A DNA stretch of 64,000 nucleotides, taken from positions 62,001 through 126,000 of the forward strand of contig NZ_BBLW01000002.1 of the NCBI RefSeq assembly GCF_000971135.1, given 5' to 3'. A program made the position numbers and the translations under genes. This document shows, piece after piece, positions 38,117 through 46,871 of the stretch. Every line of letters starts with the position of its first letter. Within the stretch, counting starts at the first letter, position 1. This stretch comes from Demequina phytophila. Its GTDB lineage: Bacteria; Actinomycetota; Actinomycetes; Actinomycetales; Demequinaceae. The notes under the pieces were generated by a model. The model saw only the letters and a program-made list of their open reading frames with translations, did no database searches and was not told where the DNA came from.

Positions 38117-38605
38117 ATGGCGATCCCGGAGTTCATCCTCGACCTGCGTTCCAAGATCGGCACCGACCTCCTGTGGCTGCCCGCCGCGACCGCCGTGGTG
38201 CTGCGCCGGTCGCCCGAGCGTGACGGCTCGCGCCAGGTGCTGCTGGTCAAGCGCGCCGACAACGGCTGGTGGACGCCCGTGACCGGGATCGTGGATCCGG
38301 GGGAGGAGCCCGCGACGGCCGCGGTGCGCGAATGCCTCGAGGAGGCAGACGTGGTCGCCGAGGTCGAGGCGCTCATGTGGGTCCACGCGCTGCCGGAGAT
38401 GCGGTACGAGAACGGCGACCGCGCGCAGTACCTCGACCTCACCTTCCGCTGCCGCTACGTGAGCGGCGACCCGTTCCCGGCGGACGGCGAGAACACCGAG
38501 GCTGCGTGGTTCGAGCTCGACGAGCTGCCGGAGATGCCGGACGAGATGGCCGCCCGCATCGATGCCTGCCTGGTCGAGGGCGACGTGTGCCGCTGGACGG
38601 TGTGA
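38117..38605 (+). CDS. NUDIX hydrolase 1
   Basis: A 162-residue nucleoside-diphosphate-X hydrolase. The Nudix box GIVDPGEEPATAAVRECLEEADVV is complete except that the usual Gly near its end is Asp (EEAD rather than EEAG). The catalytic Glu residues are kept. It is a tandem partner of the next gene (same length and flanking motifs such as NGDR.QYLDLTFR). Confidence 0.9.
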   Translation: MAIPEFILDLRSKIGTDLLWLPAATAVVLRRSPERDGSRQVLLVKRADNGWWTPVTGIVDPGEEPATAAVRECLEEADVVAEVEALMWVHALPEMRYENGDRAQYLDLTFRCRYVSGDPFPADGENTEAAWFELDELPEMPDEMAARIDACLVEGDVCRWTV

Positions 38606-38609
38606 CCGC

Positions 38610-39098
38610 ATGGCGACGCCCGGCTTCATCGCGGATCTTCGGGCGAAGGTGGGCCATGCGCCGCTCTGGCTCATGAGCGCGACGGCCGTGGTGGTGCGGC
38701 CCTCCGCGGCGCGCTCGGGCATCCGCGAGGTGATGCTCGCGCACCGCGCCGACTTCCTCGTGTGGGCGCCCGTCGGCGGGATCATCGATCCCGGTGAGGA
38801 GCCGGCGTTCGCCGCGCGCCGCGAGTTGCTCGAGGAGGCGGGCGTGGTCGCGGAGCCCGAGGTGCTCGCGTGGGTGCACGTGCAGGATCCCGCGACGTAC
38901 CCCAACGGCGACCGGGTGCAGTTCCTCGACCTGACGTTCCGGTTCCGCTGGGTGAGCGGCGAGCCGTTCCCCGCGGACGGGGAGAACCTCGAGGCGCGCT
39001 GGTTCGACGAGGACGCGCTCCCGCCGCTCAGCGCCGAGATGACGGTCCGCGTGGGCCGCGCTCTCGCCGCGGGCGAGGTCACCTCCTTCGGGCGGTGA
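38610..39098 (+). CDS. NUDIX hydrolase 2
   Basis: A 162-residue tandem paralogue of the preceding NUDIX gene, 4 nt downstream, with a canonical box GIIDPGEEPAFAARRELLEEAG. The shared parts PEFIxDLRxKxG-like N-terminus and SGEPFPADGEN show duplication. Substrates are unassigned. After it, 39099-39351 (253 nt) holds no gene that I can support. Confidence 0.9.
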   Translation: MATPGFIADLRAKVGHAPLWLMSATAVVVRPSAARSGIREVMLAHRADFLVWAPVGGIIDPGEEPAFAARRELLEEAGVVAEPEVLAWVHVQDPATYPNGDRVQFLDLTFRFRWVSGEPFPADGENLEARWFDEDALPPLSAEMTVRVGRALAAGEVTSFGR

Positions 39099-39351
39099 GC
39101 GCCATCGACGGCTCCCACGGGGAGCTCATCGACGGTTTCGGGAAGTCTCGAAGCGCTGGGGGGAACTGGTCGACGTCCACGCCGCTCGGATGCGCGTGGG
39201 GACTCCCGATCTGCCCGGCGACGGTGACTTCCCCGCAGGAGCGCGAGACCTCGCGGAACCGTCGCTGGTTTCCCCGTACGAGCCCGCAGGTGGCGACGGG
39301 GAGCATGCGGGTGGTGAGGGGAGCACGCGGGCGCCCCTCGCCACCCCACGC

Positions 39352-40890
39352 TCAGTGCATCGCGTGGCCGGTTTCGGGGGCGTCGATGGGCCGCTCGATG
39401 AAGAACGCGGCCGCGATCGAGGTGGTCGCCAACGCCGCCGCGATCAGGTAGGCGGTGCGGATCCCGGTCGCGACCGCGGACACCTCGTCCGCGCCGCCGG
39501 ACATCTGGTCGGCCGCGATGGCCGCCATGGTCGACACGAACAGCGCGGTGCCCGCCGCCGCGGCGACCTGCTGGATGGTCGACACCGTGGCGGAGCCGTG
39601 CGAGTAGAGGTGGCGAGGGAGGGCGCCGAGGCTGGCCGTGAACAGCGGCGTGAACATCAGCGCCAGGCCCGCGCTCAGCGCGACGTGGCACGCCAGGAGC
39701 ACCTGCCACGGCGTGTCCGGGCTGAGCACGGTGGCGAGGGTCCACAGCACCCCGGCGACGATCGCGGACCCGGGGATCAGCAGGGGGCGCGGGCCGAACC
39801 GGTCGACCGCGCGCCCGACAGGTCGGGCGCACAGGCCCATGAGAACGCCGCCCGGAAGGAGGAGCAGCCCGCTCTGCAGCACCGTGAGACCCAGGACCTC
39901 CTGCATGAAGATCGGCAGCAGGATGATCATCCCGAACAGCGACATCATCATGATGACGAACATCGCGATCGACACCGAGAACGTCCGGGAGCGGAAGGTC
40001 CGCAGGTCGAGGAGCGCGTCGTCGACGCGCTGCAGCACGAGCTGCCGCCACACGAACAGCGCGATCGCGATCGCGCCGACGGCCAGCGAGGCCACGGTCG
40101 ACAGCGGCAGATCCCCGCCGCTGGCCTCGCCGATCCGGCTGAGCCCGAACACGATCCCGCCGAATCCGAGCGCGGACAGCACGATCGACAGCGCGTCGAT
40201 GGGGGCGTCGCGCGTCTCGGTGACGTCCTTCATCAACGCCCAGCCGAGCGCGAGCACCGCCGCCGCGATGGGCAGCACGAACACGAACATGAAGCGCCAC
40301 GAGAACGTGCTGAGGATCAGCCCGGAGATGGTGGGTCCGATCGCGGGAGCCACCGCGATCACCACCGAGATCGATCCCATGCGGCGCCCGCGCGTGGCGG
40401 GCGGCTCCAGCTGCATCACCGTGGTCATGAGCAGCGGCAGCATGATCGCGGTGCCGCCCGCCTGGACCACCCGGCCGACCAGCAGCACCTCGAAGCCCGG
40501 CGCGAGCGCTGCGATGAGCGTGCCGGCGGTGAAGAGCGTCATCGCCGCGATGAAGATGGGTCGCGTGCGGAACCGCTGCAGCATGAAGCCGGTGGTGGGG
40601 ATCACCACGGACATGGTGAGCAGGAACGCAGTGGTGAGCCACTGCGCCGCGACCGCGCTGATGTCGAGGTCCTCCATGAGGTGCGGCAGCGCGACGCCCA
40701 TGACCGTCTCGTTGAGGATCACCACGAAAGCGCCGACGATCAGCACCCAGATCACCACGGTGTTGCGGCGCGCGGTCTCGGGGTCGAGGGGGGTGCTGGG
40801 TGAGGGGTGGGGGACGGGCGTGGGCCGCGCGTCGCCCCGGGTCACGAGGTCGTCGGTCATGGGCTCCATTGTGCGCCGTGGGTCCGACAT
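39352..40890 (-). CDS. DHA2-family MFS drug/efflux transporter
   Basis: A 512-residue, roughly 14-helix major facilitator of the EmrB/QacA type: LNETVMGVALPHLMEDLDIS (motif D1), LLVGRVVQAGGTAIMLPLL, and GLCARPVGRAVDRFGPRPLL (motif A in the second half). It probably exports hydrophobic compounds by proton antiport. The ATG at 40890 is uncertain; ATG 40860 has GGAG 4 nt upstream and would drop ten residues. It is divergent from the putative methyltransferase. The spacer carries repeated CATGCA elements (about 40958-40977) that may be operator half-sites. Confidence 0.88.
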   Translation of the reverse strand: MSDPRRTMEPMTDDLVTRGDARPTPVPHPSPSTPLDPETARRNTVVIWVLIVGAFVVILNETVMGVALPHLMEDLDISAVAAQWLTTAFLLTMSVVIPTTGFMLQRFRTRPIFIAAMTLFTAGTLIAALAPGFEVLLVGRVVQAGGTAIMLPLLMTTVMQLEPPATRGRRMGSISVVIAVAPAIGPTISGLILSTFSWRFMFVFVLPIAAAVLALGWALMKDVTETRDAPIDALSIVLSALGFGGIVFGLSRIGEASGGDLPLSTVASLAVGAIAIALFVWRQLVLQRVDDALLDLRTFRSRTFSVSIAMFVIMMMSLFGMIILLPIFMQEVLGLTVLQSGLLLLPGGVLMGLCARPVGRAVDRFGPRPLLIPGSAIVAGVLWTLATVLSPDTPWQVLLACHVALSAGLALMFTPLFTASLGALPRHLYSHGSATVSTIQQVAAAAGTALFVSTMAAIAADQMSGGADEVSAVATGIRTAYLIAAALATTSIAAAFFIERPIDAPETGHAMH

Positions 40891-41061
40891 CGCGTCAGCC
40901 CCCAGTTCTGACGGGTTCCTCGCCCGCGCGATGGCGCACGAAAGTCGGCATTGCCAGGCATGCAACTCCATGCATAACATCGGTATGCCAAGTCGGCGGT
41001 GCACCCCGCCGACGAAGCGTCCTGGGGGGACCGCCGGCCGGCGGAGGATGCGGAGGTTCTG

Positions 41062-41997
41062 ATGGTGCACACGGCTGAGGGGGCCGCACGGCGCTTCATC
41101 GCGCGCGACGTGCGGGTAGTGGGAGCCGCGCTCGATCCGTCGGGGCTGAGGGTTCTGCGGCTTGCTGTCGGGGACGAGTCCGACGACTCGTCGCCGCCGA
41201 GTCCTGCCGAGCATCCTTCGCCGGTCTCGTCACCCGCGTTCGCGGAGTGGCAGGCCCGGCTCGGGACGCCGGCGGCGCTTCCCAACATCTACGTTCCGGG
41301 CGAGCCGCGCCTGTCGAGCGCCGCGGAGTCCGACCTGTTCGCCGGCGCGACGCTCGACGCGCCCACGCGCCACTACCTCACGGTCGCGATCGACGCGCGT
41401 GCGCTCCGGGTGCGGGCCCGCGTGCTGCAGTGGCTGGCCGTCCGTGCGGCGGTCGACGTGGGTCGCACCGTCCGCTGGACGTCGCTCACGTGCGGACCCG
41501 CGTACCCGATGGCGGGCGCGATGGTCGCGGCCGGCGAGGCGAACGTCTCGCTCGCGACCACCTTCGTCGACACCTGCGCGGATTCGCTCGATGTGAGCCG
41601 CCGGGTGGCGCTCGCGCATGGGATCGACCCGGCGGCGCACGCGTTCGTCGCCGCGGACGCACCATCGAGCGGGCTCACGGGCCTCGTCGAGCCCGAGTCG
41701 CAGGACCTGGTCGAAGGGCTGGGCATGCTCGCAGGTCTCGAACTCGCCCACGCGCCCGACGCGATCTCCGATGCGTTCTCCCTGGTCCGGCCCGGTGGAT
41801 CGCTGGTGTTCTCGGTGATGCTCGCGGACCGCCCGTCGTGCGAGTGCTGCGCGGAGATCGGCTGGCCCGTGGGTCCCACGCTCCGCGTCGACCAGATCGC
41901 TCCGCTCCTCGCGGCGGCGGGGTTGCCGGTCGAGGACGCATCCGTCTTCGTCTCCGAGGACGGCGTGTACGGGGTGATCGAGGTCTGCCGGCTCTGA
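41062..41997 (+). CDS. Putative SAM-dependent methyltransferase-like protein
   Basis: A 311-residue protein resembling class I methyltransferases only weakly. A possible motif I is RTVRWTSLTCGPAYPMAGAMVA, a motif-II/III style stretch is LGMLAGLELAHAPDAI, and DAFSLVRPGGSLVFSVML looks like the post-IV strand. An unusual CECC pair follows. There is no membrane span. ATG 41062 has GGAGG 5 nt upstream. Divergent from the MFS pump, so a shared stress or detoxification role is conceivable. Confidence 0.5.
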   Translation: MVHTAEGAARRFIARDVRVVGAALDPSGLRVLRLAVGDESDDSSPPSPAEHPSPVSSPAFAEWQARLGTPAALPNIYVPGEPRLSSAAESDLFAGATLDAPTRHYLTVAIDARALRVRARVLQWLAVRAAVDVGRTVRWTSLTCGPAYPMAGAMVAAGEANVSLATTFVDTCADSLDVSRRVALAHGIDPAAHAFVAADAPSSGLTGLVEPESQDLVEGLGMLAGLELAHAPDAISDAFSLVRPGGSLVFSVMLADRPSCECCAEIGWPVGPTLRVDQIAPLLAAAGLPVEDASVFVSEDGVYGVIEVCRL

Positions 41998-42002
41998 CGC
42001 GG

Positions 42003-42008
42003 TAGCGT
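42003..42008 (+). promoter_or_regulatory. -10 box of F420 reductase-like gene, leaderless
   Basis: TAGCGT, 7 nt before the ATG at 42016. Confidence 0.45.
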
Positions 42009-42015
42009 CCGACCC

Positions 42016-42672
42016 ATGGACGATGCACGCGCCGGGCAGCCGGGAACGCCGCCTCGGTCGGTGGGGATCCTGGGGACCGGCCGCATCGGCGCGGCCCTCG
42101 CGCGCCTGTGCCGCGACGCCGGGTTCGAGGTGACCGCCGCATCGTCCACCGACGACCCGGCGGCGGCGTGCGCCGCCGACGTGGTCCTGCTCGCGATCCC
42201 CCTGGGCCGCTACCGGAGCCTGCCGCGCGAGCGGCTGCGGGGGCGACTGGTGGTCGACGCGATGAACTACTGGTGGGAGCTCGACGGCGCACGTCCCGAC
42301 CTCGACGACCCGACCACGTCCACCTCCGAGACGGTGGCGGCCTTCCTCGAGGGCGCGCGCGTGGTGAAGGCCTTCGGGCATGCCAGCGCGTGGGAGCTCG
42401 AGAACCTGGGGCGCCCGGCGGGCGACCCCGGCCGGCGTGGGATCGCGATCGCCGGCGACCATGCGGGGGACAGGGCCACCGTCGCCGTGCTGGTGGACGC
42501 GATCGGCTTCGACCCCGTCGACGCGGGCCCGCTCGCGGCGGGGGTGGCGTTCGAGCCGCCGACCGAGATCTTCGGATCGGACGCGACTGCCGCGGAGCTG
42601 CGGGAGATGCTCGGCCGGTTCCCGCGCTCGCAGCGCGGGCGGGTGGTCGCGCGGGCGCGCGGGGACGTCTGA
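42016..42672 (+). CDS. NADPH-dependent F420 reductase-like (Rossmann) protein
   Basis: A 218-residue NAD(P)-binding protein of the F420H2:NADP+ oxidoreductase-like group. Rossmann motif SVGILGTGRIGAALARLCRDAG at the N-terminus; conserved VVDAMNYWWELDG and VVKAFGHASAWELENLG regions. Whether it really binds F420 is unknown. Leaderless start. glycerate kinase follows after 2 nt. Confidence 0.8.
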   Translation: MDDARAGQPGTPPRSVGILGTGRIGAALARLCRDAGFEVTAASSTDDPAAACAADVVLLAIPLGRYRSLPRERLRGRLVVDAMNYWWELDGARPDLDDPTTSTSETVAAFLEGARVVKAFGHASAWELENLGRPAGDPGRRGIAIAGDHAGDRATVAVLVDAIGFDPVDAGPLAAGVAFEPPTEIFGSDATAAELREMLGRFPRSQRGRVVARARGDV

Positions 42673-42674
42673 CG

Positions 42675-43691
42675 ATGCGCGTCGTGGTCGCGCCCGACAC
42701 GTTCAAGGGCACCTGGCCCGCCGAGCGAGCGGCGGCGGACATCGCGCGCGGCTGGCGGTCCGTGCGGCCGCACGATGCCGTGGCCGAGATCCCCCAGGCG
42801 GACGGCGGCGAGGGCACGCTCCCCGGGGTCCTCGCCGCCGTCGCCGGCGCGGAGCTGCGGAGCGCGGGCCCCGTGACCGGTCCCGCGGGCCACCCCGTGG
42901 CAGGCGTGTGGCTCGACCTGGGCGACGGGACCGCGCTGTGCGAGCTCGCGGTGGTCGCGGGGATGCACCTCATGCCCACGCCCGACGCGCTGCGCGCCAC
43001 GTCGCGCGGCCTGGGCGAGGTGATGGCGCACGCGCTCGACGCGGGCGCGACGCGCCTGGTGGTGGCGCTGGGTGGGTCGGCATCGACGGACGGCGGGCTG
43101 CCGGTGCTGGAGGCGCTCGGCGACCGGCGCCCGCCCGCGCGCGGCGTCGCGGTGCTGTGCGACGTGCGCGCACCGCTGCTGGGCCCCGACGGTGCCGCGG
43201 CGGTGTTCGGACCGCAGAAGGGGGCGACGCCGCTCGAGGTGGTCGCGCTCGAGGCGCGGCTCGAGCAGGTCGCGGCGCGCCTCGGGGCGGATCCGACGGT
43301 CCCCGGCGCGGGCGCGGCGGGCGGCGTGGGCTATGCGCTGCTCGCGTGGGGCGCGACGCTGGTCGAGGGGGCGCCCGAGGTGGCGCGCCTCACCGGGCTC
43401 GCGGCCGCTGGTGGTGACGCCGACCTGGTGATCACCGGCGAGGGCCGCTTCGACGCGCAGTCGCGCCTGGGCAAGGTGGCCGGGCATGCGCTCGCGAGCT
43501 TCCCGCGCGTCGCGGTGATCGCGGGCGAGGTCGCGGAGGATCCGGGGGTGTGGTCGGTCTCGCTGACCTCGCTCGCGGGCTCGCGCGAGGCGGCGATGGG
43601 GCAGCCGTCGCGGTGGCTCGAGGAGGCCGGCGCGGCGGCGGCACGCGCGTGGGAGGAGCGGGGACCACGCGCCTTTGTCCCGGCGGGGTAA
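42675..43691 (+). CDS. glxK: Glycerate 2-kinase (GarK/GlxK family)
   Basis: A 338-residue kinase. It begins MRVVVAPDTFKGTWPAERAA, with ADGGEGTLPGVL, GLGEVMAHALDAGATRLVVALGGSASTDGG and the C-terminal ADLVITGEGRFDAQSRLGKV, all typical of the family. It phosphorylates D-glycerate from glyoxylate or sugar-acid catabolism. It is 2 nt after the Rossmann gene and 46 nt before the GH43-like pair, suggesting carbohydrate use. Confidence 0.94.
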   Translation: MRVVVAPDTFKGTWPAERAAADIARGWRSVRPHDAVAEIPQADGGEGTLPGVLAAVAGAELRSAGPVTGPAGHPVAGVWLDLGDGTALCELAVVAGMHLMPTPDALRATSRGLGEVMAHALDAGATRLVVALGGSASTDGGLPVLEALGDRRPPARGVAVLCDVRAPLLGPDGAAAVFGPQKGATPLEVVALEARLEQVAARLGADPTVPGAGAAGGVGYALLAWGATLVEGAPEVARLTGLAAAGGDADLVITGEGRFDAQSRLGKVAGHALASFPRVAVIAGEVAEDPGVWSVSLTSLAGSREAAMGQPSRWLEEAGAAAARAWEERGPRAFVPAG

Positions 43692-43700
43692 ACGATGTAA
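43687..43700. promoter_or_regulatory. LacI-like operator upstream of cytosolic GH43 pair
   Basis: GGTAAACGATGTAA fits TGWAANCGNTNWCA with two mismatches and sits 37 nt before the GTG at 43738. Confidence 0.35.
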
Positions 43701-43737
43701 ATTGCGAGTCCACCCCTCGACTCGAAGGAGAGCGCAC

Positions 43738-45621
43738 GTGACCGACCCGCTGGAGCGCCGTGTCCGCGCCTATCACCGCACGCCCACCACGGCCGCGGAG
43801 GCGAACAACGAGGACGTCGCGCTGAGCATGCACCTCGCGCTCGAGGGCCCGGACGGGTTCGTGCCGCTGTTCGACGACTACGGGGTCTTCTTCGCGCGCG
43901 TCGCCGAGACGCCCGCCGCGTCCGGAACCTCCGAGGAGATCCTGCGGTCGCTGGTCGACCCCCACCTGTTCCGCCTGGCAGACGGTGGGTTCGGGGTGGT
44001 GGCGACGCGCGTCGCGCGCGGCGGCGCGCCCGACGGCACCGAGCGCTCGAGCGTGCTCGTCGCGACGTCACCCGACATGCTCGCCTACACCGAGATCGGG
44101 CTCCTCGACCTCGGCGTGACGGACGGCGTGCATCGTCCCGCCGCCCGGTACGACGAGGCCGACGGCGCCTACCTGCTGTCCTGGGTGGACGATGCGGGGG
44201 TCGAGCGCCGCACGAGCGTCGCCGACCTCGCGGACGCGGCCACGGTGGGGCCCGTCGAGGAGGGCGCGGTCGCGGGTCTCGAGCACGGCGCCCCCCTGTC
44301 CGTCCCGGCGGAGGTGGCGCGGGGTCTCGAGGTGCGGTTCGGGCCCATCGTCAACACGGGCGCGCGCCCGCTGCCGGCGGTCGAGGTGGCGGTAGGCGGG
44401 GCCCTCGGCGCGGGAGACCTGCCCGCGCGCCTGACGCTCGACTACAGCGATGGCTCCGCCGGCTCGCTCGCGATCGCGTGGGACGCGGATGCGATCGCCG
44501 CCGTCGACACGTCGGTTCCCGGCACCCACGAGGTCGCCGGCCGCGTGCGCCAGACGGTCTACCCGACTCCGTTCGCCGACGAGCGCGCGGACCCGAGCGT
44601 CTACCGGTTCGACTTCAACGGCACCCAGACGTTCCTCATGATCGCCACCAAGGACCTCCACATGGATCCGGTGAGCAACTCCGGGGAGCCCGTCGGGATG
44701 CCGATCAGGATGGCCGACCGCATCGAGGACCTCTCCGACGAGGCTCTCGAGGCCGGCCGCGTCACCGAGGTCGACCTGCTGGTCCACGGCTCGCTCGACG
44801 CCGACGGCAACCCCATGACGGGCTGCTTCTGGGCGCCCGAGATCCACCTCATCGACGGCACGCTGTCGATCCTCTTCATGCCGTCCTACGGCGAGCCCAC
44901 GGACATGTGGTCGGGCCGCGCGAGCATCGTCCAGCTCCGCAAGGACGAGCACGGGAACCACCTCGACCCGACCGTCCCGGAGCACTGGACCGCCGCGCGC
45001 CACGTGGTGCGCGCGGACGGCTCCGCGCTCAACGGCATTCAGGGCATCTCGCTCGACATGACGTACCTCGAGGACTCCGGCACGCATTACTACGCCTGGC
45101 AGATGCTCGGGTCCGTGTTCATCGCGACCATGGACCCCGCCGACCCCACGCGCCTGACCTCCGAGCCCGTGCGGATCATCGCGCCGGAGTTCGCGTGGGA
45201 CAACCTCATCGCCGAGGGCCCGAATGTGCTCGCCCGCGACGGCCGCCTGTACCTCTTGTACTCCGGCTCGACGGTGGGTGACAGCTACACCACGGGCCTC
45301 GCGACCGCGGCCGCCGGCGAGGGCGTCGACCTCACCGACCCTGCGGCCTGGACCCGGCTGACCCACCCCATCCAGAAGTCGGGCCCGTTCAACGGCGAGA
45401 TGCAGCTGGGCACCGGCCACGGCATGTGGTCGGAGGACGAGGACGGGAACCTCCTGTACGTGTTCCACGCGCGCACCGACCACAAGGGGCTCACCGGCCG
45501 CGACATGTTCGTGCGCCGGGTCCACTTCGCATCCGACGGCATGCCCGTGCTCGACATGGAGACCGAGGAGGAGCTGCTGCCCGCGCTGCGCGACGTGACG
45601 GTGAGGGTGGTCGTCGCATGA
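43738..45621 (+). CDS. Cytosolic GH43-like glycosidase with Ig-like domain
   Basis: A 627-residue protein with no signal peptide. An N-terminal propeller part (residues 20-160) is interrupted by a bacterial Ig-like, group-4-type domain (RLTLDYSDGSAGSLAIAWD...VDTSVPGTHEVAG), and a propeller continues from about residue 280 with GCFWAPEIHLIDGTLSILF, FAWDNLIAEGPNVL and LGTGHGMWSEDEDGNLL. These are typical GH43-clan repeats with acidic candidates. An alpha-L-arabinofuranosidase or beta-xylosidase on imported oligosaccharides is inferred. GTG start after GAAGGAGAG. It overlaps the next gene by 4 nt. Confidence 0.65.
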   Translation: MTDPLERRVRAYHRTPTTAAEANNEDVALSMHLALEGPDGFVPLFDDYGVFFARVAETPAASGTSEEILRSLVDPHLFRLADGGFGVVATRVARGGAPDGTERSSVLVATSPDMLAYTEIGLLDLGVTDGVHRPAARYDEADGAYLLSWVDDAGVERRTSVADLADAATVGPVEEGAVAGLEHGAPLSVPAEVARGLEVRFGPIVNTGARPLPAVEVAVGGALGAGDLPARLTLDYSDGSAGSLAIAWDADAIAAVDTSVPGTHEVAGRVRQTVYPTPFADERADPSVYRFDFNGTQTFLMIATKDLHMDPVSNSGEPVGMPIRMADRIEDLSDEALEAGRVTEVDLLVHGSLDADGNPMTGCFWAPEIHLIDGTLSILFMPSYGEPTDMWSGRASIVQLRKDEHGNHLDPTVPEHWTAARHVVRADGSALNGIQGISLDMTYLEDSGTHYYAWQMLGSVFIATMDPADPTRLTSEPVRIIAPEFAWDNLIAEGPNVLARDGRLYLLYSGSTVGDSYTTGLATAAAGEGVDLTDPAAWTRLTHPIQKSGPFNGEMQLGTGHGMWSEDEDGNLLYVFHARTDHKGLTGRDMFVRRVHFASDGMPVLDMETEEELLPALRDVTVRVVVA

Positions 45622-46871
45622 CGGACCAGCCGTACGGCTACCTCATGGTCCACTTCCTCGAGGACCCGGACGGCTACGCCGAGAAGATCTACCTCGACCT
45701 GTCCGACGGCGACGACCCCGAGCGCTGGATCCCCCTCAACGGCGGCGAGCCCGTGCTGGCCTCCCACCTCGGGACCACCGGCGCGCGCGACCCGCACCTC
45801 ACGGTGAACCCGCAGACCGGCACGTACTACATCCTCGCGACCGACCTGAGGGTGTTCGGCGGGGACCAGGCCGGTTGGGGCGCGTGGTCACGCGGCTACT
45901 CGACGCGCATGAACGTGTGGGAGTCGCGCGACCTCGTCGCGTGGTCGCCGCTGCGGCAGCTCGACGTCGCGCTTGGACCCGACGGCGAGCCGACGGCGGG
46001 CGCCCCCGAGATGGGCATGATGTGGGCCGCCGAGACCACCTTCGTCGAGGACCTCCACGGCGACGGGAGCGGCGCCTTCGTCGTGTACTGGACCTCCACC
46101 GTCGGCGACCACCAGGTGATCCTGTGGGGCACCACCACCGACTTCACGCAGGACACGTTCCGGTACGGCGGCGTGCTGCTCGACCAGGGCGAGGACACCA
46201 TCGACACCACGATGATCCGTCACGCCGGCCGCACCTACCGCGTCACCAAATCCAACGGCCCGAGCGGGCGCGGTCTGTTCATGGAGGTCACGGACGCCGA
46301 GCGCTGGTGGGTGCCCGAGGCCTCCTGGCGCGAGGTCCAGACCCGGATCGGGCAGGGCTACGCCGCCGGCCACGGCGTCGAGGGGCCCACGATGTTCAAG
46401 GCCCATGGCGAGGACCGCTGGTATCTCTACGTCGACGTCATCCCGTCGGTGGGCTACCGCCCGATGGTCTCCACCAACCTCGACGCGGAGACCCCGTGGG
46501 CGCCGCTCGCGAGCGAGCGCTTCTCGCTGCGCGCGTCGACCAAGCACGGCGGCGTCCTGGGGCTCACGCGGTCGCGGCACGATGCGCTGGTCGCCGCGGA
46601 CGCGCAGGCACCGGTGGTCGCAGACCTGGGCGAGGTCGCCGACCTGCCCCGCGCCGTGGAGGCGACGCTGCGCGGCGGGGGCACCGCATCGTTCCCCGTG
46701 ACCTGGGAGGTCGCCGAGGACTGCACGGCCGTGGGCACGCTGCGCGGGACGCTCGGGGCGAACCTCAACGCATGGGAGGGCCAGGACGGCTCGACCGCGT
46801 GGGACGCGCCCGGCAAGGTGCCGTTCAGCGCGACGGCGCTGCGCGTGACCGCACGGGTCGCGCCGCGCTGA
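45618..46871 (+). CDS. Cytosolic GH43-family glycosidase
   Basis: A 417-residue protein without a signal peptide. GH43 pattern: YGYLMVHFLED...YAEKIYLDLSDGDDPERW, then TTGARDPHLTV (catalytic Asp candidate), YYILATDLRVFGG, NVWESRDLVAWSPL, WAAETTFVED and GHGVEGPTMFKA (Glu candidate). A small C-terminal beta segment follows. Its overlapping start shows that it works with the preceding gene. An arabinosidase/xylosidase role is inferred. Confidence 0.75.
   Translation: MTDQPYGYLMVHFLEDPDGYAEKIYLDLSDGDDPERWIPLNGGEPVLASHLGTTGARDPHLTVNPQTGTYYILATDLRVFGGDQAGWGAWSRGYSTRMNVWESRDLVAWSPLRQLDVALGPDGEPTAGAPEMGMMWAAETTFVEDLHGDGSGAFVVYWTSTVGDHQVILWGTTTDFTQDTFRYGGVLLDQGEDTIDTTMIRHAGRTYRVTKSNGPSGRGLFMEVTDAERWWVPEASWREVQTRIGQGYAAGHGVEGPTMFKAHGEDRWYLYVDVIPSVGYRPMVSTNLDAETPWAPLASERFSLRASTKHGGVLGLTRSRHDALVAADAQAPVVADLGEVADLPRAVEATLRGGGTASFPVTWEVAEDCTAVGTLRGTLGANLNAWEGQDGSTAWDAPGKVPFSATALRVTARVAPR

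Noticed and set aside
39099-39351. A gene or RNA in the 253-nt gap after the NUDIX pair
   Set aside because: No frame has a start with a ribosome site and no clear hairpin was found; I leave it as unassigned intergenic DNA.
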